Source: Mycteria americana (taxonomy: Eukaryota > Chordata > Aves > Ciconiiformes > Ciconiidae). From it: DNA of 64,000 nt. Positions 11,058 through 23,420 of the stretch are shown here, piece after piece (the stretch's first letter is position 1; each line of letters opens with the position of its first letter). The notes beneath the pieces were generated by a model. That model worked only from the letters and a program-made list of their open reading frames with translations, was not told the origin of the DNA and ran no database searches. The stretch is taken from contig NC_134367.1 of assembly GCF_035582795.1 (NCBI RefSeq), forward strand, positions 117,080,062 through 117,144,061, given 5' to 3'. Both the position numbers and the translations under genes were made by a program.

Positions 11058-14000
11058 AGCGCGGAAGGTGAGTATGCTGTGTCCCTGCCGCGTTCCCAGA
11101 GATCTGGAGCACGACCTGGTAAGAGCTCTGCGTTGTAAGGGCAATCTGTTCTCCCTGCGACCTGCTGCTTGCCTGCTCTGGGGTTACACCGGCAGGGCTG
11201 CTGGGGGGACAGAGGGAGATCAAGAGTGTGTCTGCGCTTCAGAGGCGGCTGGTCGTTGTCATATGTGGGTGTCTCTACATATGTCTACTTATATTTTATA
11301 AGCCCTTTCACTGATTTTTTATCCATTGTATTAATTTCAGTGTGGAAAAAGTGCTTTACTGTTTGTTGGATTTGGCTCCATCTGTGAGACTTAATAATGC
11401 TTACTGTGCCACAGTATTAAATGGCTAGTGATTAGCTTGAAAACAACACGACAGAGGAGCATGAGCTGCTCTGTATCCTGGGTCCTACAAGAGCTAGATA
11501 TGAATTCTGTTTTATATCTAAACAATGCTAATGGGACTTTCTAAAAAAATGTTACTTTTTTTAAAGCCTGTATTTTACTAGGTAGTGTGAATCTAGATGC
11601 TCTTGCACGTGTTATTCTTCTCCAGGACAGGAAGTGTGATAAATACCTTATGAAATAACTAGCTTTATAATTGCATTGTCATCAGTGGACAAGGTTGCTG
11701 TTGTCGCTACTTAACAGTTTCCATATTTCTTTCTTCAGGTGCAGTAAACATGTACTTCAAATCATAAATGGGCTTTAGGCATGCAGATCTCGCTCATCGT
11801 TACAGGGTTTGGGGCAGGCCAGCTGTGCCTTTGGAAATCTATATCAGTCATCTATTATCCCATCAGAGTAACTTGGGCAGTAATGTATGCCTTAAGATAA
11901 TGGAGCTTTTTAGTTCAAATATTGTTTTCTTCCCATTCTTTTTACCTTTCTTCTCTTATGTCTTCCTGGACATTTTTAATTGATAGGAATCTAAGTTTGT
12001 TTTCTAGACTTCTCTAATTCTTCAGTAGACATTTTTTTCTGGATTTTAATCCTTTGCAGTCACTTTTCAGAACTCAAACGTATTATTTTTCCCAGTAGAG
12101 ATTAAAGTATACTTAAGAGGAAGGGAGAACATGTATATTGTTTCCACTAAGAATTAGAGTTCACTTCAGATCTGTCTTTCAAAAATTGTGGTTAGAAAAT
12201 TGCGAAAATTGTTATACTGTATAACTGAAATCTTCTGCTGGGTGACATTTTCTGAATATATAGTTAATTTTTATATAGGTTTTTTTTTTTTTGACCTGCA
12301 TCCTTCTCATAAGAGAAAATTAAAGTCTTTTCATTATACAGTGTTTCTAAGCAGTGAATACTACTGAGGTTTTGACGCAAGCTTAAGGCAGTATAGGTGC
12401 AGTTATTGCAGTGCTAGGGGTACCTTAGCCTTTTGTATTGCTAAGTGCCCTCCACTTGCAACTTTGCTGCTTGCCTTTCAGCAGCTCTGTCCCTTTTCAC
12501 CCAAGCTGCCCTGGCACTGTTGCAGAGCCTTTGAGGCAGTATTCTCCCCTTGTTCTCATGCTGTTGTCCTTATGGCCTTGCAGCTGTGAGTCCCAGTGCA
12601 TTCTCCTGGGTAGCAACTGGCAAGAGCAGGAAAAACTTCTCTTCTTCCCTTTGCTTTCCTCTGGGTTGTAGGTTTTGGATTCATTAAGGCATGTCATTCA
12701 TCCATGACATGCCTTCACAGTGCTTAACAGCCAGCCAGCCTACATGTACGCAGTGAGGAGTCTAAAAGGGTCCTGATGAAAAGTATATATGTACTGTGGG
12801 AAATTCTTATGGGGGGTAAATCATCTGCAGCACTGGAGACTGCTTGGGACACGTTATGTCTTTCTGTCTCCTTTTGTTTTCACTTTTCCTCCAAAGTGAC
12901 TTCCATAATTAGAGTTATATGCCATCAGCTATGTATCCTGCTAATAAATCTTGGTGAACCTATCTCAGAATGCTATACCCAGACTAGGTAGCTTGTATGC
13001 ATTTAAGTGTTCTAGGCAGAAGTCATCATGAACTACATTAATTATGTGTGTTCTCCAGGGAAAGCTGGTGACTGAGGTGGGAAGAAAGGCCAGATTACAT
13101 TGGTAAAAGTATATTCAAGCTTGGTATTTGAACACCTGGAAGCTGGGCATGTTTTTTGCTTTCAGCAGAGGATGTCCCTTCTTTCTTCCCCCCTATCAAA
13201 GGCAAAATAAAGGTTCTTTAGCTGTTTTTAGCTTTTACAGTCCTCTAACAACTTCCTTGCCTCCACTCCTTAAAAAAAAAAATAAATCTAAGCAGTTAAT
13301 TATTATTTCTGGTCTCTTTTCTTCCTCAGGACAATCTGTAATGAAGTGATGCCTATTCTATAGCCAAAATGCAATTAAAACCTGAGCATTCAGGGAGGTT
13401 TGAAAGCAGGCCAGTGGTGTTTCCTTGGTGGAGGGAAACAATTTCACTGTCTAGTAACAGAGCATATCCTGAAAAAAAAAATTTCTTGCAAGTAGACCAG
13501 GAAAAGTAAAAGGTGGCAAGTGCTCCTAAATAATTTATTAAAATAATCTGTGGTTTTTTTCAGGTGTGACCATCTAACTCTTTCTGATTTGATTACCTTT
13601 GTATTCCATGCTTAGCCCAGGTACATAGTGACCCATTTGATGTGCTGTGATCTTAAATGCATGGTTTTTAGCTTGAGAAATTAAGTTGTTTGCATCCAAA
13701 TTTTTCCACAGTAGCTGGAGGGTTTTTTAAAAAGCAGTTTGTATCAGTGCAAAGATTTCATTACTACATGGGCCTTTCTTGAGCTTTATGAGGTGATATG
13801 AAAAAAATAGTAAGAATTCTGAAGTGTCTTTCCTGTTGTGATTGTTTGTATGAATGCGTTATTTCTGTGCATAACAGTTTCATTTGAATAAAAAGCAGCA
13901 AGCAAAATGTTAAACAGAAAAACCAGGCAAAAAAAAAAACTTCATTGCCCATTAGAGGCTAAGTTAACAGTGCTTGATATCTTCAGAACTACAATTTGGA

Positions 14001-15324
14001 ATTTAATCAGAACATCTCTGTTTTCCTGTACACAAACCTTTTCAGAATGTCATGATTATTTCAGCCTAGAGCCTCCCATGTGTATGTTTGGAACTATACT
14101 TGGGCAGTTTTTCCAAAGTTCTAATTATAACCACACGATAAGCATCCTGATGGCGCTCTCTCAAAGTTTTTTTACATTACAGTGTTCACTGCTGAAACCA
14201 ACTTCATGCACTGTTTCTTTCTCTCAGGTACGGAACTGGGTAAGAACAGTTTTCAGTATTTAATTCCTGTGGAAAATAATTACAGGAGTAGAGGGGATTA
14301 TTAAATTGTTGCTAATTGTTTTTAAAAAAAAAAAAAAAAGCGCTCAGGCTTGCTGTACACTGCATTCACTGGTAAAGTAAATATGTGGGTGTTCAGCATG
14401 CTTGCTGTCTTTCAGAATGTTAGGTGATATGCCAAGCAAATGGCAATGCATGCCAATTTTGGGCATTGTGTGTGGTGACAGGTGCTGCACCCTGTGTGTA
14501 AATCTCCTAAAGGTGGCATGTTAAACCAGTATGTAACTGAAATAAAGATTAGGAAAGTTACAATGAAATGGGTACAGTAAAGTAGTAGACTTGTGTATAA
14601 CTAGGGTAAGTGTTAGAAGGAAAACTGTTAGGGTTTTAAAGTTTGCAGAAATAAGACTGTTAACCCGTTAGATTTACTTTTCCGCCTATCTTGAGGTTCA
14701 CTCTTCTGTTGCATCTTGTGAGAAGAATGAAATGGTTTTATATCGGTTTTGTTAAGTGAATTTTTAGTGGTGAATATATGTATATTCATACTTGTATAAA
14801 ATTTTATATTTAGCCAGCAAAGGACAACACTTAAAAGTCAGTGCAGGGTTTTAATTGTAATCTTTATAGCAGTGAAGTAAGTATCTCTGAGGAGTTAATT
14901 TTGTTAGTGCAGAGCACGACTTAAATATAGTAAGCATGGGGTTTTTTTTCCTGCTTTGTTAATGTGTCTTTTGCTGGTGGCAAGACATCAGTCCAGCATT
15001 CATGACCTGTCTTGCTTTTACAAATGATTCAGTTTTGAATAGCTTATTGTAAGAGACATTTTAGATTTTAAATAAAAATCCCATCATGGGTGTTTGCAGG
15101 ATGTATGGAGCATATGATGCATTAACTGTACATACTTACATGTCAAAATGCTGTTTTATTGAGATGTGACATTTCAACCTGTTTACATTCCATAAATAGT
15201 TTTATTCTTTGCTCTCCTTTCAAAGTATCTATTCCCTTGATAGCAGTATGTATACAGAAGTCTGTGGGTATACTTTATTAAATGCCAGCACTCAGTGTTT
15301 CAGACTTTGGGAATACTGTGGTGT

Positions 15325-16105
15325 TGCTGTGAAAAGCCGAAATCAGGACTCAATAGGTGGGATGACTATTAAGCAGGTATTCTTTATTGCAGCGCTGGGC
15401 AGCACTGGGGATCACTCCGCCACAAGTGCTCTGCCAGGTTAGCACAACACATCAGTTCATATACAGAAAAATCATACATATTAATCAGATTTCCTGAAAA
15501 GGGCAGTTTTATGGTGATGAGTTCCTGGAATTCATTTACATAGTCCAAGCATGCAGAGTAAAATTAGGGTTAGAGTCTTTTCACCCTCCCGGTGGTCTTC
15601 CATAGTCTTCCTCATGTTGTCCACTAGTTGAACTTTGGGCTTCCTTTGTCCGTATATAGTCATTGAATTAGCTCATCAGTCCTTCAGCCTCGGAATGTCA
15701 TTGGGGGTCGATTTAAACTAGTTCTTTGGTGCTTATCTTCGGCACAAACCTTCTGAGTTCCTGTTATCAGTGATTTAATTAGGAAGCCTAATGAGCTTGC
15801 CCAAGGCCTGTTTAGTCCTATCAGGTAAGAAGTCACAGGAAATGTCCCACTACCAACTCTGCTCAGCAGGTAACCAAAACTATCTTTGCAGGGGAAGAGA
15901 ACAAAAGAGAACAAGGATGCGAGTGAAACTAAAAAAATGCAAGTCTATGTCTTAGTCAGGGATTGTCAGGGATTTAACCCTTTCAGTGGATTTGTTTGTT
16001 TTTTTTGCCATGTCTTCCTCCTCCCTCTTGTCCTGCTGCAATTCAGAGACCCATCTCTGACCCATCTCACTCATCTCCCAGTGTCCAGAATATGGTCAAC
16101 ACAGC
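15325..16105 (-). mobile_element. LTR-like retroviral repeat
   Basis: The block from 15325 (TGCTGTGAAAAGCCGAAATC) carries TTTATTGC at 15381-15388, which on the - strand is a GCAATAAA poly(A) signal close to one end, as in an LTR lying on the - strand. Base composition changes at both sides. I recall this type of sequence as a recurrent avian LTR but cannot name the family. The right end is approximate and no target duplication was identified. Confidence 0.5.
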
Positions 16106-17283
16106 CCCTGGGTTTTCCTAGACATATAATTTTGATTGCTGGCTTAGAACTGGTATTCTCTTGCTGCCAGTCTTAAAAAAGATTTGAAGTCTCACTTTAA
16201 AAAAGATTGAATCCTTAGAGAAAATAGGAGATTTGTCACTAGTTTCAGTGAAGCTAGGATCTCACTCTGGGCTTTAACAACTTCTGTTATGAATTGTAAT
16301 AGTCAGATGTTGTAGTACTTTTTAAAAATAATTTTGTATCGCCAGACTTCTTGAGATCAGTTGAAGGTCTTCTGACCTTTTTCTATCACACCAGTGTTTA
16401 TTTGGCTGCTTCTTTTTCTGACATTTGACTTTTTCTCCTCTTCTGTGCCTCAGCCATTCTGCCAGAGTTTTATTTCTGCAGCAGTTATTCATCTGATTCC
16501 ACTGTCTCTTGATTATTCTTGCTCTTGTCATTTTGTCCTGACTTTATTGCCTCTTCATAGACTTTTTTCGGATTTCCATCATCATTTCAGAAGGACATGG
16601 TATTTAAAGTGTGGAGCTTTTTTTTGCTAATGAAAGTAGGAGTAAAACGAACAGCCAAAAGCAAATTGCATTGCAAATATTTTTGATAATTCAGTAAATT
16701 GTCTAATGCTCTTACTTTTTTTTTTCTAAATGAATGTATTGTTTCTTAGGCAGAGAATTTAGAATATGCTTTTGTATTACAGAACTGTGAAAGAAACCAA
16801 TACCTCCGCTGCTAGAAGTGCCTATGACCAATTCAAACAAAGCAGTGACTTTCTCACTGTAACATTTTAATGTACGTTTGAGCCTAGTCCAGAGAATTAG
16901 TGTTGTTCCTGATGCTCTGAACATTGACCAGTTACTTATCTCTTTTTAGCTAATAAAGTGTTGCTCCAATAGATAACTCAAAGTGAATGTCTGCAGAGCC
17001 AGTTTAGCAAACTGGATATAAGAGGAGCACTTAGAGTTGTCAAGGCAGGGAAGCTAAATTAATTCTTTGCATCATTATTCACTGGAAAAAGAAACAAGAG
17101 ATTTCTGTATGGTACCCTTGGTGGTGATGGTGGTGAGAGTTAGCGGATATTTCTGAAATAACTGTGAAAATAACTGTGAAAGAGGTTGTGGGACAAATCT
17201 ATAGGATGATCATTAGCAGAATCAGAAACTTTTCACAAAAGAATTCTAAGAGAACTCCAGGATGAAAAAGATGAATTGCTAGT

Positions 17284-17868
17284 TGTCGTGGTTTAACCCC
17301 AGCCGGCAACTAAGCACCACACAGCCACTCATTCACCCTCCCCCCCCCCCACGGTGGGATGGGGGGAGAGAATCGGAAGGGCAAAAGTAAGAAAACTCGT
17401 GGGCTGAGATAACAGTTTAATAATTGGGGACAAAAATATATATAATAATAATATTAATAAATTGTAATGAAAAGGAAAACAACAAAAGAGAGAGAGGAAC
17501 AAAACCCGGGGGGGGGGGGAATGATGCAACCGCTCACCACCCACTGAGTGATGCCCAGCCAGTCACTGAGCAGCGATCGCTGCTCCCTGACCAACTCCCC
17601 CCAGTGTATATACTGAGCATGACGTCATATGGTATGGAATAGCCCTTTGGCTGGTTTGGATGAACTGTTTTGTCTGTGTCCCCTCCCAGCTTCTTGTGCA
17701 CCTGGCAGAGCATGGGAAGCTGAAAAGTCCTTGACTAGCGTAAACATTACTTAGCAACAACTAAAATATCGCTGTGTTATCAATGTTATTCTCATACTCA
17801 ATCCAAAACACAGCACTATACCAGTTACTAGGAAGAAAATTAACTGTATCCCAGCCAAAACTAGGACA
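17284..17868 (-). mobile_element. Solo LTR (bird TGTCCTGG family), antisense to MRPS5
   Basis: The 585-base element reads TGTCGTGGTTTAACCCC at the left and ends in AGCCAAAACTAGGACA at the right. The retroviral sense strand is therefore -, with TATATA and TTAAAC poly(A)-region landmarks visible in reverse. It is flanked by a perfect 5-bp target duplication, CTAGT (17279-17283 and 17869-17873), and has no internal sequence, so it is a solo LTR formed by LTR-LTR recombination. It carries C- and G-runs and an ATA-rich tract (17437-17460). Confidence 0.88.
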
Positions 17869-18691
17869 CTAGTAAGAGTGTGTAACCTCCCCTTTGAAAT
17901 TGCTTTGGTACCTGAAGTGTGGAAGGTGGTAAATGTGGCACCAATCTTTTAAAAAAAGCTTGCAGAATAAATGTCAATAAAAAGATGATGCATGCCTTTA
18001 GTATTGGAAAATTCAACCTTACAAATCTCTTAGAGCTTGGGCGTGTGTGTTGGTTTTTCTGAGAGATTCAGTAGGATAATGGTGATCCAGTTAATGCACT
18101 ACAAGCATGATTTCCAAATAGCTTTTAGCAGAGTCCCTCACCACAGACTTTTAAGAAGTCTGGCAGATGTGGGATATGAGAGGAGATCCTGGTGTGTTTA
18201 AATAATTTGCTGAAAGGTCAAGAAGAGTGTTGGAGCTCTCGTGTGAGAGGAGAGCACCAGTGGAGTTCCATAAACATCTGTACTTGTTAGCATGTTCATA
18301 AGCTCACTGGAAGAGGGGTTGAGCAGCAAGGTAATTTTGGTGGTGGTACTAAGTTATTTAAAGTAGAAAAGAAAGACTGACTGGGGAGTTACCGAAGATT
18401 GAGTGAATGGGCAATAAAATGGTGAATGAATTAGTGTAGATAAAGTGATGAAGTTCTAAATCCCTTCATATCCAAAAGACTAAATCACAACTGGAGAAGA
18501 CTGATACGAAGGGGAGAAGGGTCACCAGACATACCTTAGCAACAGCTGAGTTGGCTGGGACTTCTCTACCTGGAAAAGGCTTCTTGGGGAAGTATGGGAG
18601 AAGCCTGCTAGATCACATGTGGAGTGGATAGGAATTTACTTTCTCTTCCAATCTGACAACTAGGCCATGGAGCTAATAAAAGACAGGCTGA

Positions 18692-18713
18692 AAATAATAA
18701 TAATAATAATAAG
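18692..18713 (+). repeat. (AAT)n microsatellite
   Basis: About seven AAT units near the 3' part of the old LINE relic. Confidence 0.85.
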
Positions 18714-20519
18714 CATCTGGTTCATTATGTAGTAAAGTGAGGTGAGTAGTAGATGTGTGGAACTCCTTACCAAGGAGTGTTGTGGATGCAAGATGTCTCA
18801 TGGTTCTGAGGAGATCACCTGTACTGAAAGTAGTCAGAGACTGAGGAAATACAAAGGAGGACAGTATTGTACGTATTTGTTCACTTTTTACTCTTTCCCA
18901 GGCAGCTGTTCATAGTGCTTACTGGGGACAGAATACTGAGCTGCTTAGGCCACTAGCCTGAACCAATGCATCTGTTCATAAATGTCCACATTTTTTTTTT
19001 CTCATTTTTCTCAAAAAGGCATTAAGAACTAGGAGTTACTAAGTCTTTGTATTAAAAGAAGCTTGTTCAAGGAAATTATCAGTAGATGTGCTCATGTATG
19101 TGAAAAGATCATTTATAGGCCAACAGGAAGTATGTGAAGTGGGGAAAAGTGTGCCTCTTCAAGTCATGTTTGAGGTATGACAAAATTTGTAAGTGCGTGA
19201 AGAAGACAGGATTAGATTTTGCAAGTTATTTTGAAGCAATTTCCAGCTGTAGGCAATTAAAGCGTGCAACAAGGGAAATTATAAATACTGCTACACAGTG
19301 CAATTTTAAATTAGTTGTAGATACATGTTATTTTTTTAAATAACTTCTTTAATTGCATGCCATTCCAAAAAATAGATTAATACATCATGTAATTTTTGTG
19401 AAAATTATTCTCAGATGAACTGTTAATTTAATCTTGTAGATTAACAGTTTGTCATTAAATGCATATTAAAAACACAAAACAGCCTAAAAATTGTGTGTGC
19501 TTATAGAGTTATCATTAACATTGTCTATGTAGTTCATATTAGGAGTGACTTGTGCAGTAGCAGTTTGAAGTGAAAGGAAGTGTTGCGTGTAGAAGAGTAG
19601 TGACTAGCATATTGTTTGTACGTGTCACATAGTATGACTAAGTGATATGTTCTGTGTTCTCTGTGAATTTAACCAGATATTTAAGAATCTTCTATTCCTA
19701 TTTTTTGCTTTTTTGTTTCTAGGCTACTTTTTATTTTGTGAAAATGAATAGTTTTTCCACAAAATTTTCATAATGGAGTTTTATTGTCAACTTTATGAAT
19801 ATGAATTTATTGCTATGAATAAATGATGATAAATTTACATTTGAAGATGACTTTGAGAGGAATTTTTTAGAACTTCCTGCTACATTACCCCAGTTAACTG
19901 AACTGACTGTTATTTGCCTAGAAGGAGCTATTGTCCTGACTTCAAAAAATGGATTTTTGTTTTATTGATACTGGATGATAACAGAACATGACAAAAGTCA
20001 TGCTTATTTTCTGCTTTTAAAATCTAGCTGAAAAGATTGAATTTAAATGTAGTTTAGGAAGAAGTAGATTAAATTTTTTTTTTTAATTTTATTATCATTT
20101 TCTGAATAACATGTTGAATAATTGATTTCAAGACAGTACAGCCCTTTTTAGCTTGTTGAATATGCATACTGTTTGGATTGATTGATTATATAAGTAGGAA
20201 AAATACGGATTCCTCCTGAAGAACCACCTCTCTGTGCTGGTCAATAAATGAAAGTATATCTTGCTTTCATTGTTGTAGGGAAGCACCTGAGCCTTAGCAG
20301 TTATAACATGCTCCCTTTGGCTAATAGAGTAGCAACCTTTCTGTGTTCTGAGCCACCTGGCAGAAAATGCACCACCATGTATGCTATATTGCAGTAATCT
20401 GTTCTGGAGATAAGAGCATGTGTAATTGGCTAGCTTCGTAATAATCAAATCCAGAGGGCCAATGGGGAAGGTACTTGTAGAGGTACAGTTCAGGATGCCA
20501 GAGTAAGTTGGGTTCATGA

Positions 20520-21615
20520 ATTCACAGAATCACAGAATAGTTGAGGTTGGAAGCCTCTGGAGATCATCTAGTTCACCTTCCCTGCTCAGAGCGGGATCAA
20601 CTAGAGTAGATTACCCAGGACCATGTTCAGCTGAGAATAAAATAAAATGTTTTCTTATGTTCAGATGGAATTTTGTGTTTTTACATTTATGCCCATTGCC
20701 TCTTGTCCTATCACTGGGCACCAATGAGAAGAGCCTGGCTCAGTCTTCTTTATACCCTCCCTTCAGATGTTTATATACATAGGTAAGATCACTCCTGAGC
20801 CTGCTTTTCTCCAGGCTAAATGGTCCCAGCTCTCTCAGACTCTCCTCTTATGAGAAGTGCTCCAGCCCCTTAATCATCTTCGTGTCCCTTTGCTGGACTT
20901 TCTCATAGAATCATAGAATATCTGAAGTTGGAAGGGACTCATAAGAATCATCAAGTCCAACTCCCTATTCCTCACAGGACTACCTAAAACTAAACCATAT
21001 GACTAAGAGTGTCGTCCAGACACTCCTTGAACTCTGACAGGCTTGATGCCATGACCACTTCTGTGGGGAGCCTGTTCAAGTGACCAACCACCCTCTCAGT
21101 GAAGAACCTTTTCCTAACATTGAATTCTCTAGTATGTTCATGTTGCTCTCGTACTGGGGAGCCCAGAACTGGACACAGTGCTCCAGGTGTGTCTCACCAG
21201 TTCTGAGTATAGAGGGGAAGGATCACCTCCCTCAACCCACTGGCAACAATCCTTCTAAAGCAGCCCAGGATGCTGTTGGCCTTTTTTGCTGCAAGGGCAC
21301 ATTGCTGGCTCATGGTCAACTTGGTGGCCACCAGGATCACCCAGGCCCTTTTCTGCCAAGCTGCTTTCCAGCTGTTTGGCCCCCAGGATGTATTGGTGCA
21401 TGCACTTCCTCCCTGGGTGCAGGACTTTTGCACTTCCCCTTGTTGAACTTCATGAGGTTCCTGTCAGCCCATTTCTCCAGCCTGTCAAGGTCCCTCTGGA
21501 TGGCAGTACGACCCTCTGGTGTATCAGACACTCCTCCCAGTTTTGTATCATCAGCAAACTTGCTTGAGGGTACACTCTCCCCCACCGTCCAGATGATTAG
21601 TGAAGATATTGAACA
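20520..21615 (-). mobile_element. CR1 LINE, 3' part, interrupted by a second CR1
   Basis: The left end, with CACAGAATCACAGAATAG, is the reverse of a CR1 3' tail. The antisense of the CR1 3' region and reverse-transcriptase C-terminus runs to about 20903, is broken by another CR1, and resumes at about 21127 (AGTATGTTCATGTTG) to 21615. On the - strand the resumed part encodes recognisable CR1 motifs such as [20 protein letters not shown] and [20 protein letters not shown]. It is 5'-truncated, as most CR1 copies are. Confidence 0.85.
20904..21126 (-). mobile_element. Short CR1 inserted into another CR1
   Basis: A second CR1 3' end (CATAGAATCATAGAATATCT) appears inside the surrounding CR1. It continues through the sequence typical of a different CR1 subfamily (ACTACCTAAAACTAAACCAT) and stops near 21120, after which the host CR1 continues. 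It lies on the same strand as the host. It is closely similar to the 3' end of the CR1 at 48985-50235, so both belong to the same subfamily. Confidence 0.8.
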
Positions 21616-22016
21616 GGATTATTGAACTGATTTCAGATTTGGTTTTCATAGCACACAGTATTTAATGATGTATTTATTTATCAGTTTTGATTGTGTCCAG
21701 GAACATTATTGCACGTTTTGCTACTAGAACAATATTACTACTTTTTGAGGGTGCAGTCTCACTCTATCAGCAATATGTTAGAAGCCTTCTAGCCTTGTTC
21801 TCTTTGTGACATTTTCTATTGCAGTATTTCCCCCTCCCTTCTGCAACTTGCTTTACTCTTCAAGACAGAAGGTTCAAGTCTGATTCCATTTGCAAACTAA
21901 GCTATATGAGTAAATATTACTGCTTTTTCTTCTGGTGTGTATATTTGCAGGAAAGGCTGTTTTAAAGAAGAAAATGTGCTTGCTGTATATAAACAGCTTT
22001 CTGTCTTCATTCTCAG

Positions 22017-22154
22017 GGTTTGCTTCTGCGCCAGTGAAAGGGAGTTGCTGTTCGTATTCTAGCCTGGCGTGGGCTTTCCAGACACGGTGTTCCATTTCTG
22101 CCCCCTGGAATGTGACAGTTGAGCAATGCAGACAAAGCAGTTTCTTCAATACGT
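22017..22154 (+). CDS. MRPS5: MRPS5 exon 2
   Basis: The exon follows the acceptor CATTCTCAG and ends at a near-perfect donor, ACGT|GTAAGT. It enters and leaves in phase 1. It encodes FASAPVKGSCCSYSS, then LAWAFQTRCSISAP, then EQCRQSSFFNT. The SLAWAFQTRCSIS and SSFFNT portions align in character with the vertebrate MRPS5 N-terminal region just before the LTADELWKG block. It is still within the poorly conserved, partly cleaved targeting region. The junction to exon 3 creates Leu (T|TG). Confidence 0.9.
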
Positions 22155-23363
22155 GTAAGTCTCAAATTGGATTAAAATTATTATCTGTAGTAAACAGAAG
22201 AAGGAAAGAAAATTTTGCTTTGGAGAGATACAGTCATGAAAATCTATGTATAATAACTTTTTGTATCTACTCTAGTTACATATCTCCTAAGATTACAGTT
22301 GCAACTACAGCTATTGACCGAAGTGCATGCACAAGGTCAGTTTATTATCTTTTAATAGCAAGCAAGGGTTTGATTTATGTCACAGTGAATCCATCTAATG
22401 TATGTCATTGGATGGAAGGGGGAAACACCTTCCCATCTGTTTCATAGTCCTTTAGTGAGAACATAAATTGTGTGGTTATTTTCCAAATGATTTTTGAGCC
22501 ACAGGCAAGACATACTGTTCAAGCTGTGCTGTCCCAAAAATGAAATAACTAAAATGCAATAATGTGTTAAACAAAACCCGTTGATAATGTCCTGCTAATT
22601 GTCTGGCCAGCTGCAGTATTTTCCTCCAGTCCTGAAAGGTATTGCACACATGCTTAACATAATTGAGAAATGATGGCTGTTTAAATTCACACTTGGGAGT
22701 GTGAACTGAGATAGCTGAGGGGCCATTCCACTTGTTTCATGGTTCATTATCCTATCCCATAGGGGAAGAGAAGGAATAGTAAGAATGTAGTCTCTGGAGG
22801 AGATAACTGCAACAGTTTGAGAGTCAAAGTTCTTTGGTTCTTTATAATCCATAGAATATAACAGCTTTGCAAAATTAGCCTTTCAGAACTGGTGGGCTCT
22901 TCCTACTCTTCTCAACATCGGAGTAGCATAATATTGTATTTGCTTTCTTTATATTTGCTAAAGAAATGGGGTTTAAGCAGTCATGCTGCTTGACTGTTTG
23001 TCTTATCCACTAAACTTTGACCGTTGACTGATTTCAAACAACTGAGGGTAGAGAGGTCTCAAAAGACCTGCAAAAGGTTGCAGTGTGAACAAGAGGCTGT
23101 GCCTGGTAAAGGCTTTCTCAGGATGCCAACTCCAGGAAAAATTCATTTAGAACTTTTTCTTAGGCACCCAAGCATTCACAAGATAAGAATATGTAAGAAG
23201 CTAAGCACTGTTGTTATTTTGTTTATCTTAAATTTAAAATGTAGCACTGCAAGTGATTGTAATGTGATTACAATTTGTAGGTTAGGTGTTTCCTTAATTA
23301 TGCTTATGTTCATATTCACAAAGTCTAGATGAGGTCTGTTTTACCAGGAATTTTGCCAGCTGT

Positions 23364-23420
23364 CCTGTTAGATGACTTAATTAAAAATGTTTGTTAGATG
23401 ACAATTAAAAATGTTTGTTG
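23364..23420 (+). repeat. Short direct tandem duplication
   Basis: TTAGATGACTTAATTAAAAA TGTTTG is followed at once by TTAGATGACAATTAAAAATG TTTG; the two copies of about 24-26 bases differ by a small indel. Confidence 0.7.

Larger units (their letters stand above)
17030..18880 (+). mobile_element. Old CR1/L3-like LINE relic, split by a solo LTR
   Basis: On the + strand the sequence follows the pattern of a CR1-superfamily reverse transcriptase gene, now heavily decayed. There is an AATTCTTTGCATCATTATTC block near 17060, a segment resembling the VPEVWKVVNVAPIF motif at 17895-17950, and one resembling AFSRVPHHRLLRSL at 18120-18165. A 3' end near 18755-18790 reads GTGGAACTCCTTACCAAGGA. The copy is interrupted at 17284-17868 by an LTR with perfect 5-bp duplications. 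Frames are broken throughout. Old age is inferred from the decay. Confidence 0.55.
10797..22016 (+). other. MRPS5: MRPS5 intron 1 (11.2 kb)
   Basis: Bounded by GT at 10797 and a TTCTCAG acceptor at 22016. It contains the compound triplet repeat, an LTR-like repeat at 15325-16105, an old LINE with a solo LTR inserted (17030-18880), and two nested CR1 copies (20520-21615). The stretches 11060-15320, 16106-17029, 18881-20519 and 21616-22016 show only AT-rich intronic sequence with short A/T runs (for example 12282-12292, 14322-14339 and 20071-20082). Confidence 0.8.

Noticed and set aside
10605..11138. Long + strand frame (177 codons) through the CpG island and triplet repeat
   Set aside because: It reads through the repeat as Trp/Cys homopolymers, ignores the clear MRPS5 splice donor and matches no family; high GC explains the lack of stops.
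10676..11223. - strand frames with poly-Gln and poly-His runs
   Set aside because: They are the CAG/CAC reading of the intronic triplet repeat; no splice or domain evidence for a polyglutamine protein.
21080..21625. 181-codon + strand frame
   Set aside because: It is antisense to CR1 reverse-transcriptase sequence; the - strand shows the real CR1 motifs.
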